Of a DNA stretch of 64,000 nt, positions 43,021 to 54,100 are shown one piece after another. Where the stretch lies: contig JBJXFX010000154.1 of the NCBI GenBank assembly GCA_046152925.1, positions 1 through 64,000 on the forward strand. The letters are read 5' to 3'. A program made the translations under genes and the position numbers. The notes beneath the pieces are model-generated. The model ran no database searches. It was not told the DNA's origin and saw only the letters and a list, made by a program, of their open reading frames with translations. Position 1 is the stretch's first letter. Each line of letters opens with the position of its first letter. The DNA comes from CAMAUF01 sp046152925. Its GTDB lineage: Bacteria; Chloroflexota; Dehalococcoidia; Tepidiformales; Tepidiformaceae.

Positions 43021-43084
43021 ATGCAGTATGCAGCTATCGGCGGGTTGTTGACAAGCACTGCAGCTATGTGTAACTTGCACCTAT
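43021..43084. promoter_or_regulatory. Overlapping divergent promoters with GCAGCTAT repeats (phaQ/phasin)
   Basis: Plus strand: -35 TTGACA (43048-43053), 17-base spacer, -10 TAACTT (43071-43076), driving the phasin gene at 43135. Minus strand: -35 TTGTCA (43054-43049), 18-base spacer, -10 CATACT (43030-43025), driving the padR-type gene at 43001. The two -35 boxes overlap by five bases. GCAGCTAT occurs at 43030-43037 and 43060-43067, and GCACCTAT at 43077-43084, with a partial GCAGTAT at 43023. One copy overlaps the padR -10, one lies in the phasin spacer and one directly follows the phasin -10. These are excellent operator candidates for the PadR protein. Confidence 0.6.
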
Positions 43085-43134
43085 CGACAGGCCGTGAGGG
43101 CCTTCGCACCAGTATCAAAGGAGACCCAATCCCC

Positions 43135-43602
43135 ATGGCCAACGAAGCCGTCCAGAAGTATTTCGACACCCTGCTCGCCAGCTACGACATCCTCGTGGAT
43201 GCCGTCGAAAAGGCGAACGACCGCGGCATGAAGGTGACCAAGGCCTTCGCCAGCGACATCACCCAGGGCCAGCGCGAGGCGATCGCCCTCGGCAAGCAGC
43301 TCGCCGGCGAGCCAAGCGATGTCTCGTCCTTCTACACCGCCATGCTCCAGTCGACGACCGAGGCCCAGGGCCGGATGCTGAGCTTCACGCAGCTCGCCTA
43401 CCAGGAAGCGCTTGGCGCAGGCACCGACGCCCGCGAGACGGTCCAGGCGCTCGTCGAAGCCAACAAGGAGACCACGAAGGCCGCGATGGACGCTGCTCGC
43501 AGCTTCGCCGCCGCCAACCCGTGGGCCGACGTGATGCAGAAGGGCATGGCCGCCTTCACGCCGAAGGCCGCCGAGCCGAAGAAGGCAGCCGCCAAGGCGT
43601 AG
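43135..43602 (+). CDS. Phasin-like PHA granule protein
   Basis: 155 residues from the ATG at 43135, with AAAGGAGA upstream. Almost entirely amphipathic helix (KYFDTLLASYDILVDAVEKANDRGMKV...QREAIALGKQL...AYQEALGAGTDARETVQALVEANKETTKAAMDAARSF), with an Ala/Lys-rich C-terminal tail (PKKAAAKA), the hallmark of phasins and histone-like PHA-associated proteins. It probably coats PHA granules. A perfect terminator follows and the shared padR promoter precedes it. Confidence 0.85.
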   Translation: MANEAVQKYFDTLLASYDILVDAVEKANDRGMKVTKAFASDITQGQREAIALGKQLAGEPSDVSSFYTAMLQSTTEAQGRMLSFTQLAYQEALGAGTDARETVQALVEANKETTKAAMDAARSFAAANPWADVMQKGMAAFTPKAAEPKKAAAKA

Positions 43603-43642
43603 CCCTGCCGGCCAGCGATGGCCGTCGAACCGTGTAGTCCTG

Positions 43643-43671
43643 AAAGCCCGCCGGCGATTCCGGCGGGCTTT
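43643..43671 (+). terminator. Intrinsic terminator of the phasin gene
   Basis: AAAGCCCGCCGG (43643-43654) pairs with CCGGCGGGCTTT (43660-43671) around a 5-base loop, giving a 12-bp stem with A/T-rich flanks and further T residues after it. 40 bases past the phasin stop. Confidence 0.85.
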
Positions 43672-43765
43672 CCCGTTTCCTTCGCGACGCACGAACGAGG
43701 GACGTTCGGGCCACACCGCACGCCAGGTCGGCCGTCGCCGCCCAGCCGGCGCCGGGTACCTTGGA

Positions 43766-43788
43766 GGGCGGGAGCTTTGCTCCCGCCC
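43766..43788 (+). promoter_or_regulatory. Hairpin in the leader of the DsbB-like gene
   Basis: GGGCGGGAGC (43766-43775) and GCTCCCGCCC (43779-43788) form a 10-bp stem with a TTT loop, ending 6 bases before the GGAGGG ribosome site of the DsbB-like gene. It could regulate translation or end read-through; no U-tract follows. Confidence 0.45.
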
Positions 43789-43807
43789 AGGCGACGGAGG
43801 GCGTTGA

Positions 43808-44407
43808 TTGGAGTCCGAGCCGTACGTGTCTCCCATCTTGGCGTTGGCCGCGTTGGCGGTGGTCTTTGCCGCGCTCCTGCTCCACATGTTTCTCGAATTC
43901 CCGCCGGCCGCTCGATTGCGCGGCCTCGTCGAGGGCCACGCCCAGAAGCTCATGCTCGCCGTCGCCCTGACGGCGACCGTTGCGTCGCTCTACTACTCCG
44001 AGGTCGTGAGCTTTATCCCTTGTGAGTTCTGCTGGTACCAGCGGATCATGATGTACCCGCTGGCCGTCCTCCTCGTCGTCGGGGTCGCGACGCGGACGCG
44101 GCTGCAACCGCGGTTTCTCGTCGCGCTGGCCGGCATCGGACTCTGCCTCAGCATCTATCACTACCAGCTCCAGCTCTTCCCCGAACAGGCGCGGACCTGC
44201 GGCGAGAACGGGACCGTCTCCTGCACGGACCGGAACGTCGAAGAGTTTGTCGTCGTCTCGATCCCGTTCATGGCCGGTGCGGGGTTCTTTGCGGTGCTGC
44301 TCTTGCAACTCGCGGAATGGCGGGCGGCGCGGCTCGCCTCGCGTTGGGCAGCACCGGAGGGGGAGGGCCTGGACGATGTCTCGCAAAGGGGCCCTGCCCG
44401 GGCATAG
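43808..44407 (+). CDS. DsbB/BdbC-like disulfide oxidoreductase (membrane)
   Basis: 199 residues from a TTG preceded by GGAGGG. About four to five membrane helices. The first redox pair CEFCWYQRIMMYP (CxxC, about residues 72-84) is the DsbB/BdbC signature. The second periplasmic pair is present as CGENGTVSC (about 127-135). It oxidises a thioredoxin-like partner (DsbA/BdbD) and passes electrons to quinone, but no partner gene is adjacent. An extra N-terminal helix precedes the usual four. Confidence 0.85.
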   Translation: MESEPYVSPILALAALAVVFAALLLHMFLEFPPAARLRGLVEGHAQKLMLAVALTATVASLYYSEVVSFIPCEFCWYQRIMMYPLAVLLVVGVATRTRLQPRFLVALAGIGLCLSIYHYQLQLFPEQARTCGENGTVSCTDRNVEEFVVVSIPFMAGAGFFAVLLLQLAEWRAARLASRWAAPEGEGLDDVSQRGPARA

Positions 44408-44590
44408 CCTTCCGGCGGCGGTGTGGCGCGTCCCAGGTTGAACTAGCCGTGCAAGAGATAGCGGCCTGTAGAATAGGCGGGACGATCATGGCAATGCGCC
44501 TCCGGCAACGCACGTCAGCTTCCCTGTACCAAGTCCGGCTGTCGGGCCTCGGCCTCGACCCCTCCAAGTTGATCCCCGAGGAGCACCAGC

Positions 44591-46561
44591 ATGACCGACC
44601 TCGACCTCGCCGATATCGGGGCAATGACCCCCGAGTCCCTCGAAGCCTTCTGCCGCGACGCCATCGCCAGCGCCGATGAGGCGCTCGCTGTCGTCGCGGC
44701 CTCGCCGCGCACCTTCGCCAACACCATCCTTGCGATGGACGAGGCGACGGATCCCGTCGCCCTCGCCTCGGGCGTCTACGCGTTCATGGCCTACGTCTCC
44801 CCGGATGACGCGCTTCGCGAAAAGGCCCGCGAGATGGACCAGGTCCTCGACAAGTACTTCGTCGGACTCTCCTTCCGAGAAGACCTCTATCGGGCCGTCA
44901 AGGAGTTCGCCGCGACACCGGAAGCCGCTGCGCTGACCGGCGAGGACGCCCGCGGGCTCGCGTTCGATCTGCGCGACTACCGCCGGAACGGCTTCGACCT
45001 CGCCGCCGAGCCGCGCGCCCGGCTCAAGGCCATCTTCGACGAGCTCATCGAAGTCGGGACGGCGTTCCGCAACGCTATCGACGATTGGGACGACGGGATC
45101 GAGGTGACGCGCGAGGACTTGGCCGGCCTCCCCGATGCGTACATCGGGAATCTCAAGTCACGTGAAGCCGATGGCCAGACCCTCTACCGGGTGTCGCTCG
45201 ACTACCCAGAGCTCTTCCCGTTCCTCTCGAACGCGCACGCGGAGCCGTTGCGCCGCGAGCTCTTCTTCAAAGACCAGCGCAAAGGCGGGCCGGCGAACGT
45301 CCAGCGCCTGGAACGCGCGCTGGCGTTGCGGGCGGAGGCCGCGAGCCTCCTCGGCTACGACTCGTGGGCGTCGTATGTCGCGGAACCGCGGATGGCGAAG
45401 GCGCGCGAAACGGTCTCGACCTTCCTTGGCGACCTGCGCGGCCGCCTCGCCCAGAAGGGGGCCGCGGACCTCGACGCGATGGCGGCGCTCAAGGCGTCAA
45501 CGGGCGAGAGCGGGCCCGTCAACATCTGGGACTGGCGGTACTACCACAACCGGATGCTCGAGACCGACTACGCGGTCGACCAGTTCAAGGTCGCCGAGTA
45601 TTTCCCGCTCGACCGCGTCCTCGATGGGCTGTTTTCCGTGACGCAGTCGATGATGGGCGTGCGCTTTGAGGCGCGCCCGGATGCGCCGGTGTGGCACGTC
45701 GACGTGCGCGCCTTCGACGTGTACGAAGCGGATGGCGGGGACGAACCCTTCGCGCGCTTCTACATGGACCTCTTCCCCCGGCCGAACAAGTACGGCCACG
45801 CTGCCGCCTTCACCCTCCGCGGCGGGGAACGCCGTCCCGATGGCAGCTATCAGAAGCCGGTCAGTTCGATCGTCGCCAACTTCACCAAGCCGTCGGGCGA
45901 CCGGCCCTCACTCCTGCGGCACAGCGAGGTCGAGACGCTCTTCCACGAATTCGGCCACATCCTCCATCAAGTGCTGACGCGGACGGAGCGGGGTCGCTTC
46001 AGCGGGACGCACACGGAGCGCGACTTCGTCGAGGCGCCGTCCCAGATGATGGAACGCTGGTGCTGGGAGCCCGAAGTGCTTCAGGGCTTCGCCAAGCACT
46101 TCGAGACCGATGAGCCGATCCCCGCGGACCTCGTCGCCCGGATGGTCGCCGCCAAGAACCTGAACAGCGGCATTACTTACCAGCGTCAGCTGTTTTTCGC
46201 GAGCTTGGACCTTGCCTACCACTCGCCGGGCTTCGCGGGCGACTCCACCAACGTCGTCGCGGAGCTGCACGGCCTGACGGGCTTCCCGTACACCCCGGAA
46301 ACCCACTTCCAGTCTGGCTTCGGCCACCTTTTCGGCTATGACGCCGGGTACTACGGCTATCTCTGGTCCGAGGTCTTCGGCGAGGACATGTACACGCGGT
46401 TCGAAGCCGCGGGGCCGCTCGACCGGCCGACGGGGCTCGACTTCCGGCGAAAGGTGCTCGAACGGGGCGGCAGCGTCGACGGCGACGTCCTCGTCCGAGA
46501 CTTCCTCGGCCGCGAACCGAACAACGCCGCCTTCTTGCGCGCGATCGGACTCGCCGGGTAG
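44591..46561 (+). CDS. M3-family zinc metallopeptidase (oligopeptidase, thimet-like)
   Basis: 656 residues. The zinc site is HEFGH (His452, Glu453, His456), with the third ligand region FVEAPSQMMERW about 25 residues later, as in M3A oligopeptidases (thimet oligopeptidase/OpdA type). The helical N-terminal lid is present in full. Cytoplasmic enzyme cleaving short peptides; it may use peptides from the Dpp-type importer, though that is only an inference. GAGGAG precedes the ATG. The 183-base upstream gap contains a TAGAAT that could be a -10 element, but nothing firm. Confidence 0.92.
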   Translation: MTDLDLADIGAMTPESLEAFCRDAIASADEALAVVAASPRTFANTILAMDEATDPVALASGVYAFMAYVSPDDALREKAREMDQVLDKYFVGLSFREDLYRAVKEFAATPEAAALTGEDARGLAFDLRDYRRNGFDLAAEPRARLKAIFDELIEVGTAFRNAIDDWDDGIEVTREDLAGLPDAYIGNLKSREADGQTLYRVSLDYPELFPFLSNAHAEPLRRELFFKDQRKGGPANVQRLERALALRAEAASLLGYDSWASYVAEPRMAKARETVSTFLGDLRGRLAQKGAADLDAMAALKASTGESGPVNIWDWRYYHNRMLETDYAVDQFKVAEYFPLDRVLDGLFSVTQSMMGVRFEARPDAPVWHVDVRAFDVYEADGGDEPFARFYMDLFPRPNKYGHAAAFTLRGGERRPDGSYQKPVSSIVANFTKPSGDRPSLLRHSEVETLFHEFGHILHQVLTRTERGRFSGTHTERDFVEAPSQMMERWCWEPEVLQGFAKHFETDEPIPADLVARMVAAKNLNSGITYQRQLFFASLDLAYHSPGFAGDSTNVVAELHGLTGFPYTPETHFQSGFGHLFGYDAGYYGYLWSEVFGEDMYTRFEAAGPLDRPTGLDFRRKVLERGGSVDGDVLVRDFLGREPNNAAFLRAIGLAG

Positions 46562-46582
46562 CAGGCCCCGGCGAGGGGACGG

Positions 46583-48106
46583 TCAATCGTCGCCGCTCCC
46601 ACGCCTTCGAGATGCGACGAGGTCGAGCGGGAGTTCCTTGCGCGCGACCTTGTTCGTGGCCGTGCGGGGAAGCTTCTCCACGATCACCACGTAGCGCGGC
46701 ACTTTGTAGCGGGCGAGCCGTTCGCGGCACCAGGCGCGGATGGCCGTCTCGTCGAGGTCGGCGTCCTCTGCCAGTTCGACGAACGCCGCGGGGACCTGAC
46801 CACGGGCGTCGTCGGGGACGCCCGTGACCGAGCTATCAGCGACGCCCGGGCAGCCGTTGATGACCTCCTCCACCTCTCGCGGATAGACGTTCTCGCCAGC
46901 GACGATGATCAGGTCGCTGATCCGGCCTGTGAGGTAGAGGTTGCCCGCTTCGTCGAACATCCCGATATCGCCGGTCTTCAGGTAACCGTCGCGGTCGAAG
47001 GCCTTGGCGTTCGCCTCGGGCAACTTGAAGTAGCCCTTCATCACGTTCGGGCCTTTCACGCGCACCTCGCCGGCCTGCCCTGGAGGAAGGCGACGCCCCG
47101 CTTCGTCGACGATGATCTCGTCGACGCCGGGCAGCGGTTTGCCAACAGACTCTGGACGATGGTCTTGGGGCCGCAGCCAGTTGAGGACCGGGCCGGTCTC
47201 AGTGAGGCCGTAGCCCTGGGAGATCGTCCGACCAAAGCGCGATTCGAACTTCTCCTTGACACGCGGCGGCAAGGGCTCGCCGCCAGAGATGAGGAACCGG
47301 AACGAACTGAAGTCGTCGGCCGTTGCGCGCCGGTCGAGCAGGAAGGCGTTGTACATCGCGGGGACGCCGATGAAGCCGGTGGGGTGGTGCTTCCGCATGA
47401 GCTCTCGCAAGTTCGCCGTCTTGAACTCGGCGGTGTAAACGGCGAGCGAGCCCGTCGCCATCGGCAGGAGCGTCAAGACCGTGAGCCCGAAGGCGTGGAA
47501 CTGTGGCAGCACGCCCAGGAACACATCCGCGCGCGTGACCTGTCCCCAGATCCGGCTCTGGATCACGTTCGCCGCGACCCCGCGATGGGTGAGTTCGACG
47601 CCTTTCGGCTTACCGGATGTGCCCGACGTGTAGAGCAGGATGGCCGTTTCAGCGGGCTTGAAGCGGACCCGGAAGCGCGGCCGCGGGATACCGCGACGCG
47701 GCATATCCTCGAGAAAGAGGGGCGTGACGCCCTCGGGCAGGTCACCGAAGCGTTCGAGCATCGGGCGCACGGTGATGACGGCGTCGAGCTCTGCATCGCG
47801 AATCACGTATTCCAGCTCGCTCGGCTTGAGCAGGTAATTGAGCGGGACGGGCGTGCGGCGCGCGAGCCAGACTCCCAGGAGCGCGACCGGGAACATCCCC
47901 GAGGTCGGCAGCATGATGCCGACGCGTTTGGCTTTGCTGCCGCGCCCAACCCACGAGGCCGCGAACCACGCCCCAACCAACACCGCGTAGGCTCGCCAAG
48001 TGCGTTGGTCGTCGACAACCGCGATGCGCCAGGGACGGCGGAGGAGACTCCGGACGACTTGCGGGACGAGGCTGTCGGGGATGCGGTGGCGGCGGATCGA
48101 TGTCAT
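46583..48106 (-). CDS. Acyl-CoA synthetase / AMP-dependent ligase
   Basis: 507 residues from the ATG at 48106. Adenylation motifs: LLYTSGTSGKPKGVELTH (A3, about 160-177), GYGLTETGP (A5), YLKTGDIG (A7) and PRTATNKVARKEL with the catalytic Lys (A10). The enzyme activates a carboxylic acid, most likely a fatty acid, as acyl-AMP then acyl-CoA. It is convergent with the peptidase gene, and 90 bases downstream of the macroglobulin gene on the same strand. Confidence 0.9.
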   Translation of the reverse strand: MTSIRRHRIPDSLVPQVVRSLLRRPWRIAVVDDQRTWRAYAVLVGAWFAASWVGRGSKAKRVGIMLPTSGMFPVALLGVWLARRTPVPLNYLLKPSELEYVIRDAELDAVITVRPMLERFGDLPEGVTPLFLEDMPRRGIPRPRFRVRFKPAETAILLYTSGTSGKPKGVELTHRGVAANVIQSRIWGQVTRADVFLGVLPQFHAFGLTVLTLLPMATGSLAVYTAEFKTANLRELMRKHHPTGFIGVPAMYNAFLLDRRATADDFSSFRFLISGGEPLPPRVKEKFESRFGRTISQGYGLTETGPVLNWLRPQDHRPESVGKPLPGVDEIIVDEAGRRLPPGQAGEVRVKGPNVMKGYFKLPEANAKAFDRDGYLKTGDIGMFDEAGNLYLTGRISDLIIVAGENVYPREVEEVINGCPGVADSSVTGVPDDARGQVPAAFVELAEDADLDETAIRAWCRERLARYKVPRYVVIVEKLPRTATNKVARKELPLDLVASRRRGSGDD

Positions 48107-48196
48107 CGCGCCCCATTCTCGCGGTTCGGCCGCCGATCCGTAAGTGCGGAGAGGCCGACGACACCGCGTGTCGCCGGCTCCCCTGCGCTGCACATG

Positions 48197-51100
48197 TTAT
48201 GGCCGGACGGTGAACCGTCCGCTATCGCTCCGCCCAAAGACCTCCGGGAACTTGCTTTCCTCGGCGACGGCCGGTGGCACGAAGAAGTCGCCCGTCGTCG
48301 TCGCGCGTGCGTAGTAGACGTAGGTGTGGACGCCCTTCGGCAGTCGCTGTGCCTCCAAGACGACCCGGTCGTCCCGGATGCTCGCCTCGTTCCAGGGGCT
48401 CCAATACCACCAGAACCAGGGAGCGTAGTAACCGGGGTCCTCGTCCGGCCCTTCCGCTTTCCGGCGGTCGGCCTGGAGCTGCAAGGTGAGCGCCGGGTCC
48501 GAGATTTTGAGCGACGCGTCGATCGGTTCGAGGCCGGCCGGAAGGAAATCGTCGACTCTCACGAACTCGCGCTCAGCGCCAGTCACCACGGTGACAGTGA
48601 CGCGGATGACCTCGCCGAGCGTCGCCGAATCGACCACCGTGGTGGCGTCTTCGAGCTTCGAATACTCGTGCGAGATCGCGAAGCCCCGGTTGAGCGCCTC
48701 TTCGCTCTTGGCCGGCACTTGGTACCGCAGGTTGACGGCGTAATAGAGGCGCCCCTTGGCGTTGAAGTCCCGAAGGATGGTGAGTGGCGTGACCTTGCCG
48801 AGCGCAACCTCGGAGAGGGGCACGTTGACCACCTTGGCCGCCGGGTCATCTCCCCTAGCGCGGCCTTCGAGCACCGTGCGGCTGCCAAGCCCCACTTCGA
48901 AGTCAAAGTCGCCGGTGAGCTCGCCGGTCTTGGCGGCGAACTCCGAGAGCGCACTCACGCCCTGGGCGGCATCGGGCCCGCCCCCCCAGCCGGGCGTCCC
49001 CCGAGCGACCATCAACCAGCGCACGGTCTCTTCGATCAGCGGGTGTGAAGGGTCGAGCCGCGTCAGCGCCTGCAGGACCGCCGAAGTCGAAGTGACCGCG
49101 TCGCTGTTCCAGTAGTAGCGCCAGTCGTCGCGGGCGCGGGGGATCCCTTCCCAGTGATTGCCGTTTGCGCTCGGAATGACGTTGATCGTCAGGTCGTTGA
49201 GCAGCGCGTTCACCTGCGAGTTGCCCTTTTCTTCGCCCACGGCCTGAAGGCCGAGCAGAAGCCAGGCACGGCCTTGGTCGTTGAGGCTCGCGCGTTGCTG
49301 CTCGAAGAGCGCCTTCAAGAGCGGGCGCGCCTCGTCCTTCGCCCCGGCTGCCGCCAGCGCGTAGAGCAAGAACGCGCGGTCGTTCGGGTTGCGAGGCGCG
49401 ATCACGTCGCGCGCCTGGTCCCCATACTGATGCACGTAGCCGCGGGCGCGGAAGGGGATCAGGTCGTCCACCGACTCGCCGATCGCTTTCACCTCCGCGA
49501 CCGCCAGCAGCGCCCATTGGGTCACCCAGGGGTCGCTCTCCGGGCAATAGATGGCGCACCATCGCCAGCCGCCGTCCGTGTTCTGGCGGAGGACGAGCGT
49601 GGCGAGGTCGCGGCGGAGCTCGGTCAGGTCCGGCTTGCGGCCGGCGCTGCGGTCCGCCTTGACGACGCCCGCCGTCGCGATCACGCGTGCGGCGATGCTG
49701 ACGGTATCCTCCTTCTCCCGGCCGAGCGCAGGATGTTCGAACCACTTCAAGTCGGCCCGAAGGAGGCCCGTGAGCGTCGCCTGGACGCTCACCTCAAGGC
49801 GGCCCTGCGCCTGGAGGGCGAAGTCCGGGAGAAAGACCGGCTCGACGCGGACCGTGTCCTTGACGACGCCGCCGGTCGCCGTGGTCTCCGGCGTGACGTC
49901 GAGCCACATGGGCAGCTCCTGCGCGACGGCGTCGCTCAGGTCACCAGCCGAGGCCTTGAACGCGAGCTTGAGGCGCCCCTCCTGCGTCACCTTGGCCGGC
50001 CAAAGGACGAGCTTGGACTCGCCGGGCTCGATCCGGACGGTCTGGGCGCCGCCTTGGAGGGTGAGGCCGTCGGCGGACGCTGAGATGTTCGCGTCCGTCG
50101 CCTTGGCCGTCGCGTTCCGGACCAGCACGCGAAGGTCGAAGGTATCGCCGACGCGAAGGAAGCGCGGCAAGGCGGGCCGGAGCAGGAGCGGCTTGGTCGA
50201 AAGCAGGTCAAGGACGCCGTCGCCGACGAGCGTGTCGCCACTGATGGCCCGGACTTGGGTGCGCCAGGTGGTGAGGTTATCGGGCATCGTGACGGTGACG
50301 CTCGCGCGGCCGCTGTCGTCGGTGGTGACTTGGGGCGCCCAGAAGGCGGTGTTGCGGAAGTCCTTGCGGATCGCCTCGTCATCGAGGCCGCTCCCGCCCT
50401 TCCCGCCCTGCCGGGGCTCGGCGATCGTGTCGTTCGCGCGGTCCACCGAGACCGCGAGCGAGGACGCGGTCCGCACACCGAGGCCGCGCTCGAACCAGAA
50501 CGCCTTGAGCCCGTCGGGGCCTGTGTCCTCGGCCAAGGAAAGGACGGCTTTGTCCACGACGGCGACCGAGAGCTCGGCCTTCACCGGACGGCCGGCGCTG
50601 TCCGTGACCTTCACCTGATACGTCACCTTCTGGCCGGGCTGTGCCTGCTCCGTATCCGCTTTCACCTCGACATTAAGGAGGCGCGTCTTCGTCGAAACAG
50701 GCAGGTAGGCGTAACCCACCTTGAAGCGGGGGATTGGGTCGGCGTCCGTCGGGGGACGATAGATGACCGTCGAGACGAAGACGTTCGGGACGGACTTCGC
50801 TTCCAGCAGGACTTCGACGACCGTGCTATTCGTTGGGAAGTCCTGGACGCGGGCAGAGTGGACCGCGCCACGCTCGACCGTGACCAGCCCGGTCGCCTGC
50901 CCGAACGGGGCCGGGACGAGGATCTTGGCGACATCGTCGACCTCGTACTTGTCCTTGTCGGCGACGAGCTGGAGCGAGTCGTCGTTGCTGAAATACCAGC
51001 TGACGAATTCGCCGCTGCTCACCCAGAGATAGGTCGCGGAGGTCGAGGTCCGGCCGCGGCTGTCGCGGGCCTCGGCGACGAGCCGGAGGCTCCCTGCCTT

Positions 51101-54100
51101 GGATGGCCGGACGGTGACGGTCGCCTCGCCGCGGGCGTCGGTGGTCGCGTTCAGGGTCTCGAGCAGCGTATCGACAGGTTCCGAGCGATAGCGCCTGCCG
51201 CCCTCGGGCGTCTGTTCCTTCGTGGTCACCCACTTGCGCTCGTAGACCTTGAGCGCGACGGCTTGGCTGGCGACACGCTTGCCAGCGAGGTCGACGCTGA
51301 CGAGGGAGACCCGCGCCGATCCGCCGACCGTCGAGAAGTAGTCCTCCGCCCGCACGCCCGCATAGACGCTCGCCGGATGGACGGTCACGTTGGTGCTGGC
51401 CGCGACCGCTTGGCCGGTGGTGTCGGTGACGGTTGCCGAGATGGTGTATTGCTGCGGGCCCTCGTCGCCCCGGACCTCGGCTCGGACCGGGAAGGCAGCC
51501 TTGCCCGCTTCGTCGGTGACCAGCGTCCCGCGGGCGCGGACTGGGTCGCTCGCGGCGGTGCTGCGGCGCACTGGCTGGTAGTAGCGCCTGAAGTAGCTGT
51601 CGGGGTCGCCGAAGGTGTACTTCTCGAAACCTTCGAAGCGCGGCTGCTCCGACGTACTCACGGCGGCCCACTCAACCTTGGCGCCCGGGACGGCGCCACC
51701 GAAGAAGAACCCAGCGCTCAGGGACACGTCGATCGTGTCGCCCGAGGCGTAGCTCTTTGCAGGCGCGGCGAGCTGGACTTCGAACTCCGGCACGCGGAAC
51801 TCGGCGACAGTGAAGCTATTCTGTGCGAACTGGATTTCCTGCGGCGGGAACCCCTCGGGCTTCCACGAAAGCCAGATCGCGTAGCCCCCGGGCTTGGCAT
51901 CGGCCGGCAGCGCGAGCTCGGCCGCGTAGGTCCCGAAGCTGTTGAGTTGGACGGCCTCGGAGAAGAGCTGCCGGCCATCGGATGACTGGACGATGAGGCG
52001 GACCGGGTAGTCGGCCGGTGGGATCGCGTAAGCCGCGTCGTCGTCGAGCCGGACCGTCGCTTTAAACGAAACCGTTTCGCCCGGCCGATAGATGGGACGA
52101 TCGGCGTAGACGTGGCCCACGGGCGCATTGAAGCCGCGCCACCAGCGATACTCGCCGGGCACGCCGAGCTGATACGTGTCGAAGCCACGCTGCCAGGCCA
52201 TGGTCGCGACGCCATAGCGTCCGCCGGCACGGAGCGTGACGACTCCTGGGCCCGACGACGAACCCTTCTCGTCGAAGGGGTTCGCCCGCTCTGCGTAGGG
52301 GAAGGTGACCAGGCCCTCGGGTCCGGTGGCCCGTTCACGCGGGGAGACGACGCCCGGGCCATCGGCCGTGACGGCCGCGCCCGTCACTGGCCGCCCGCTG
52401 GCGAGGTCTATCGCCCAGACCAGCAGGCCCTTGTCTGACTCCTTGAGGATCAGCGCCGTATCGACAACCGAGAACGCCATGTCGGCGCCGAAGCCGGGCG
52501 TGCCCGTGATCACGTAGTAGTCGCCCTTGGGCAGGGGCCCGCCGCCTGAAAGGGACGTCGAAGTGACCTCAACCTCATTGTCTTTGCCCTGCATCGTCGC
52601 GGTCCATTGGCGCATCACCGGTTGTGAAGGCTTGAAGTCAGGCCCCCCGGAGCCGGGCGGCGAGTGCGGGATGTAGTTCTGAAGTTGCAGCGACCGCGCC
52701 TCGTCGGGCGTCAGGCGGTAGAGCGAGAAGCTCGCGCTCGTGCGATTCGTTGAGTGGAAGTAGAGGATCGGCTCGGTCGCCGAGGAGTAGGTCGTGATCT
52801 GGTTCGGGATCGCGAAACTCAGCGACGGCTGGAGCTTGCCAGTGGTGAAGCTCAGCGTGTAGGCGCCGAGCTCCTGGCCGTACCGGTCCTTCACGCCAGG
52901 CGCGATCGTGAAGGTGTAGCTCGTGCTCGGGCGGAGGGAGAGCCCGACGCCCATGTTGCGGTCGAAGGCGTACAGCGACTGGTCGACCTGCTCGCGCGTG
53001 AACCCCGTGAGCGAGACACGCCCTTCGAAGGTGGTCTCGTCCATCGGGTTGGAAAATTCAAGGTTGACGCCATAGCGGTCGGCCGAAGTCGCGCCCTGGG
53101 AGGGCCGTGCAACGCTCACGCGAGGCACGCCCACGGTTTTGAAGGTCGCCGTCCGCGCCACCTTGGTCGGCGAACCCTTCGCGGACTTCAGGCCGGCCTC
53201 GACCGTCACGGCGTAACTGGTTTCGTGCTTCAACGTCCCGGTCGGGCGCCACGTGACCTTGGTGCTGGCCGCGTCCCACGCAAGGTCGCCCGGCACCGGC
53301 GTCGTCCCTTCGACCACCTTCAGGCCCGCCGCGACTGAAGCGCGGTCCATGGGTTGGTTGAAGAAGACAACGACCTCCTGCTTGAGGCTGGCGAAGATGC
53401 TCGAGCCCTCGGGCGTGAGTTCAGCGACCGCGGGCCCGTAGGTCCGGAAGGTCCAGACGTAGTCCTTGTCCAGCGCGCCGTCTGCGGCCGAGCTGAGTCC
53501 TGCCGCAACTGTGGCGCGATAGTCGCGGTCGGGCTCAAGGGTTTCGGGGACAAATCGGTAGAGGGAGGTGTTGAGCCACTCCCCCTTGCCGGCGAGCGGT
53601 GGGTCGAAGACCACGACCGGGCCGGTCGCCTGAGCCTTGATCACCGTGAGCGGGGCGACAGAGCGGCTGAATTGGATGAGGATTTGCGCCCCGGCCGGGA
53701 CGTCCTTGTCGCCGGGCGCGGGGATGACCGCCTCAACTGTCAGCGGGCCCTCGGCGACGAAGGTGACGCGCGACTCTTTCGCGAGGCCCGCTTCCGGGCG
53801 GGCAGGCACGGTGATGGCATACTCCTTCCCGCGCAGGAACCCGGGATACGCCGGCTGGAAGTACACGGTCTGTTCGTCAGCCCAGACGTACTCGCCCTCC
53901 GGTTGGGGCTCCAGGCGGAGGAGCTTCGCGGCGTCCCGTTCGGCTGGCGGCTTCTCGAAGTGCACCCGCACGGGCGTGAGGCGCGGGACCTCCTTGCCGC
54001 TCGGCGATACGGAGAAGCCCGCGAACCCCGTCAACGGCGCCGCGGGACCGCCGTCGCCGTCGGAGGCGAGGAGCACCGCGCTCGCAAGGGCGACGACCCC

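Noticed and set aside
47159..49048. 629-codon plus-strand open frame
   Set aside because: Antisense of the acyl-CoA ligase and the macroglobulin end; no motifs.
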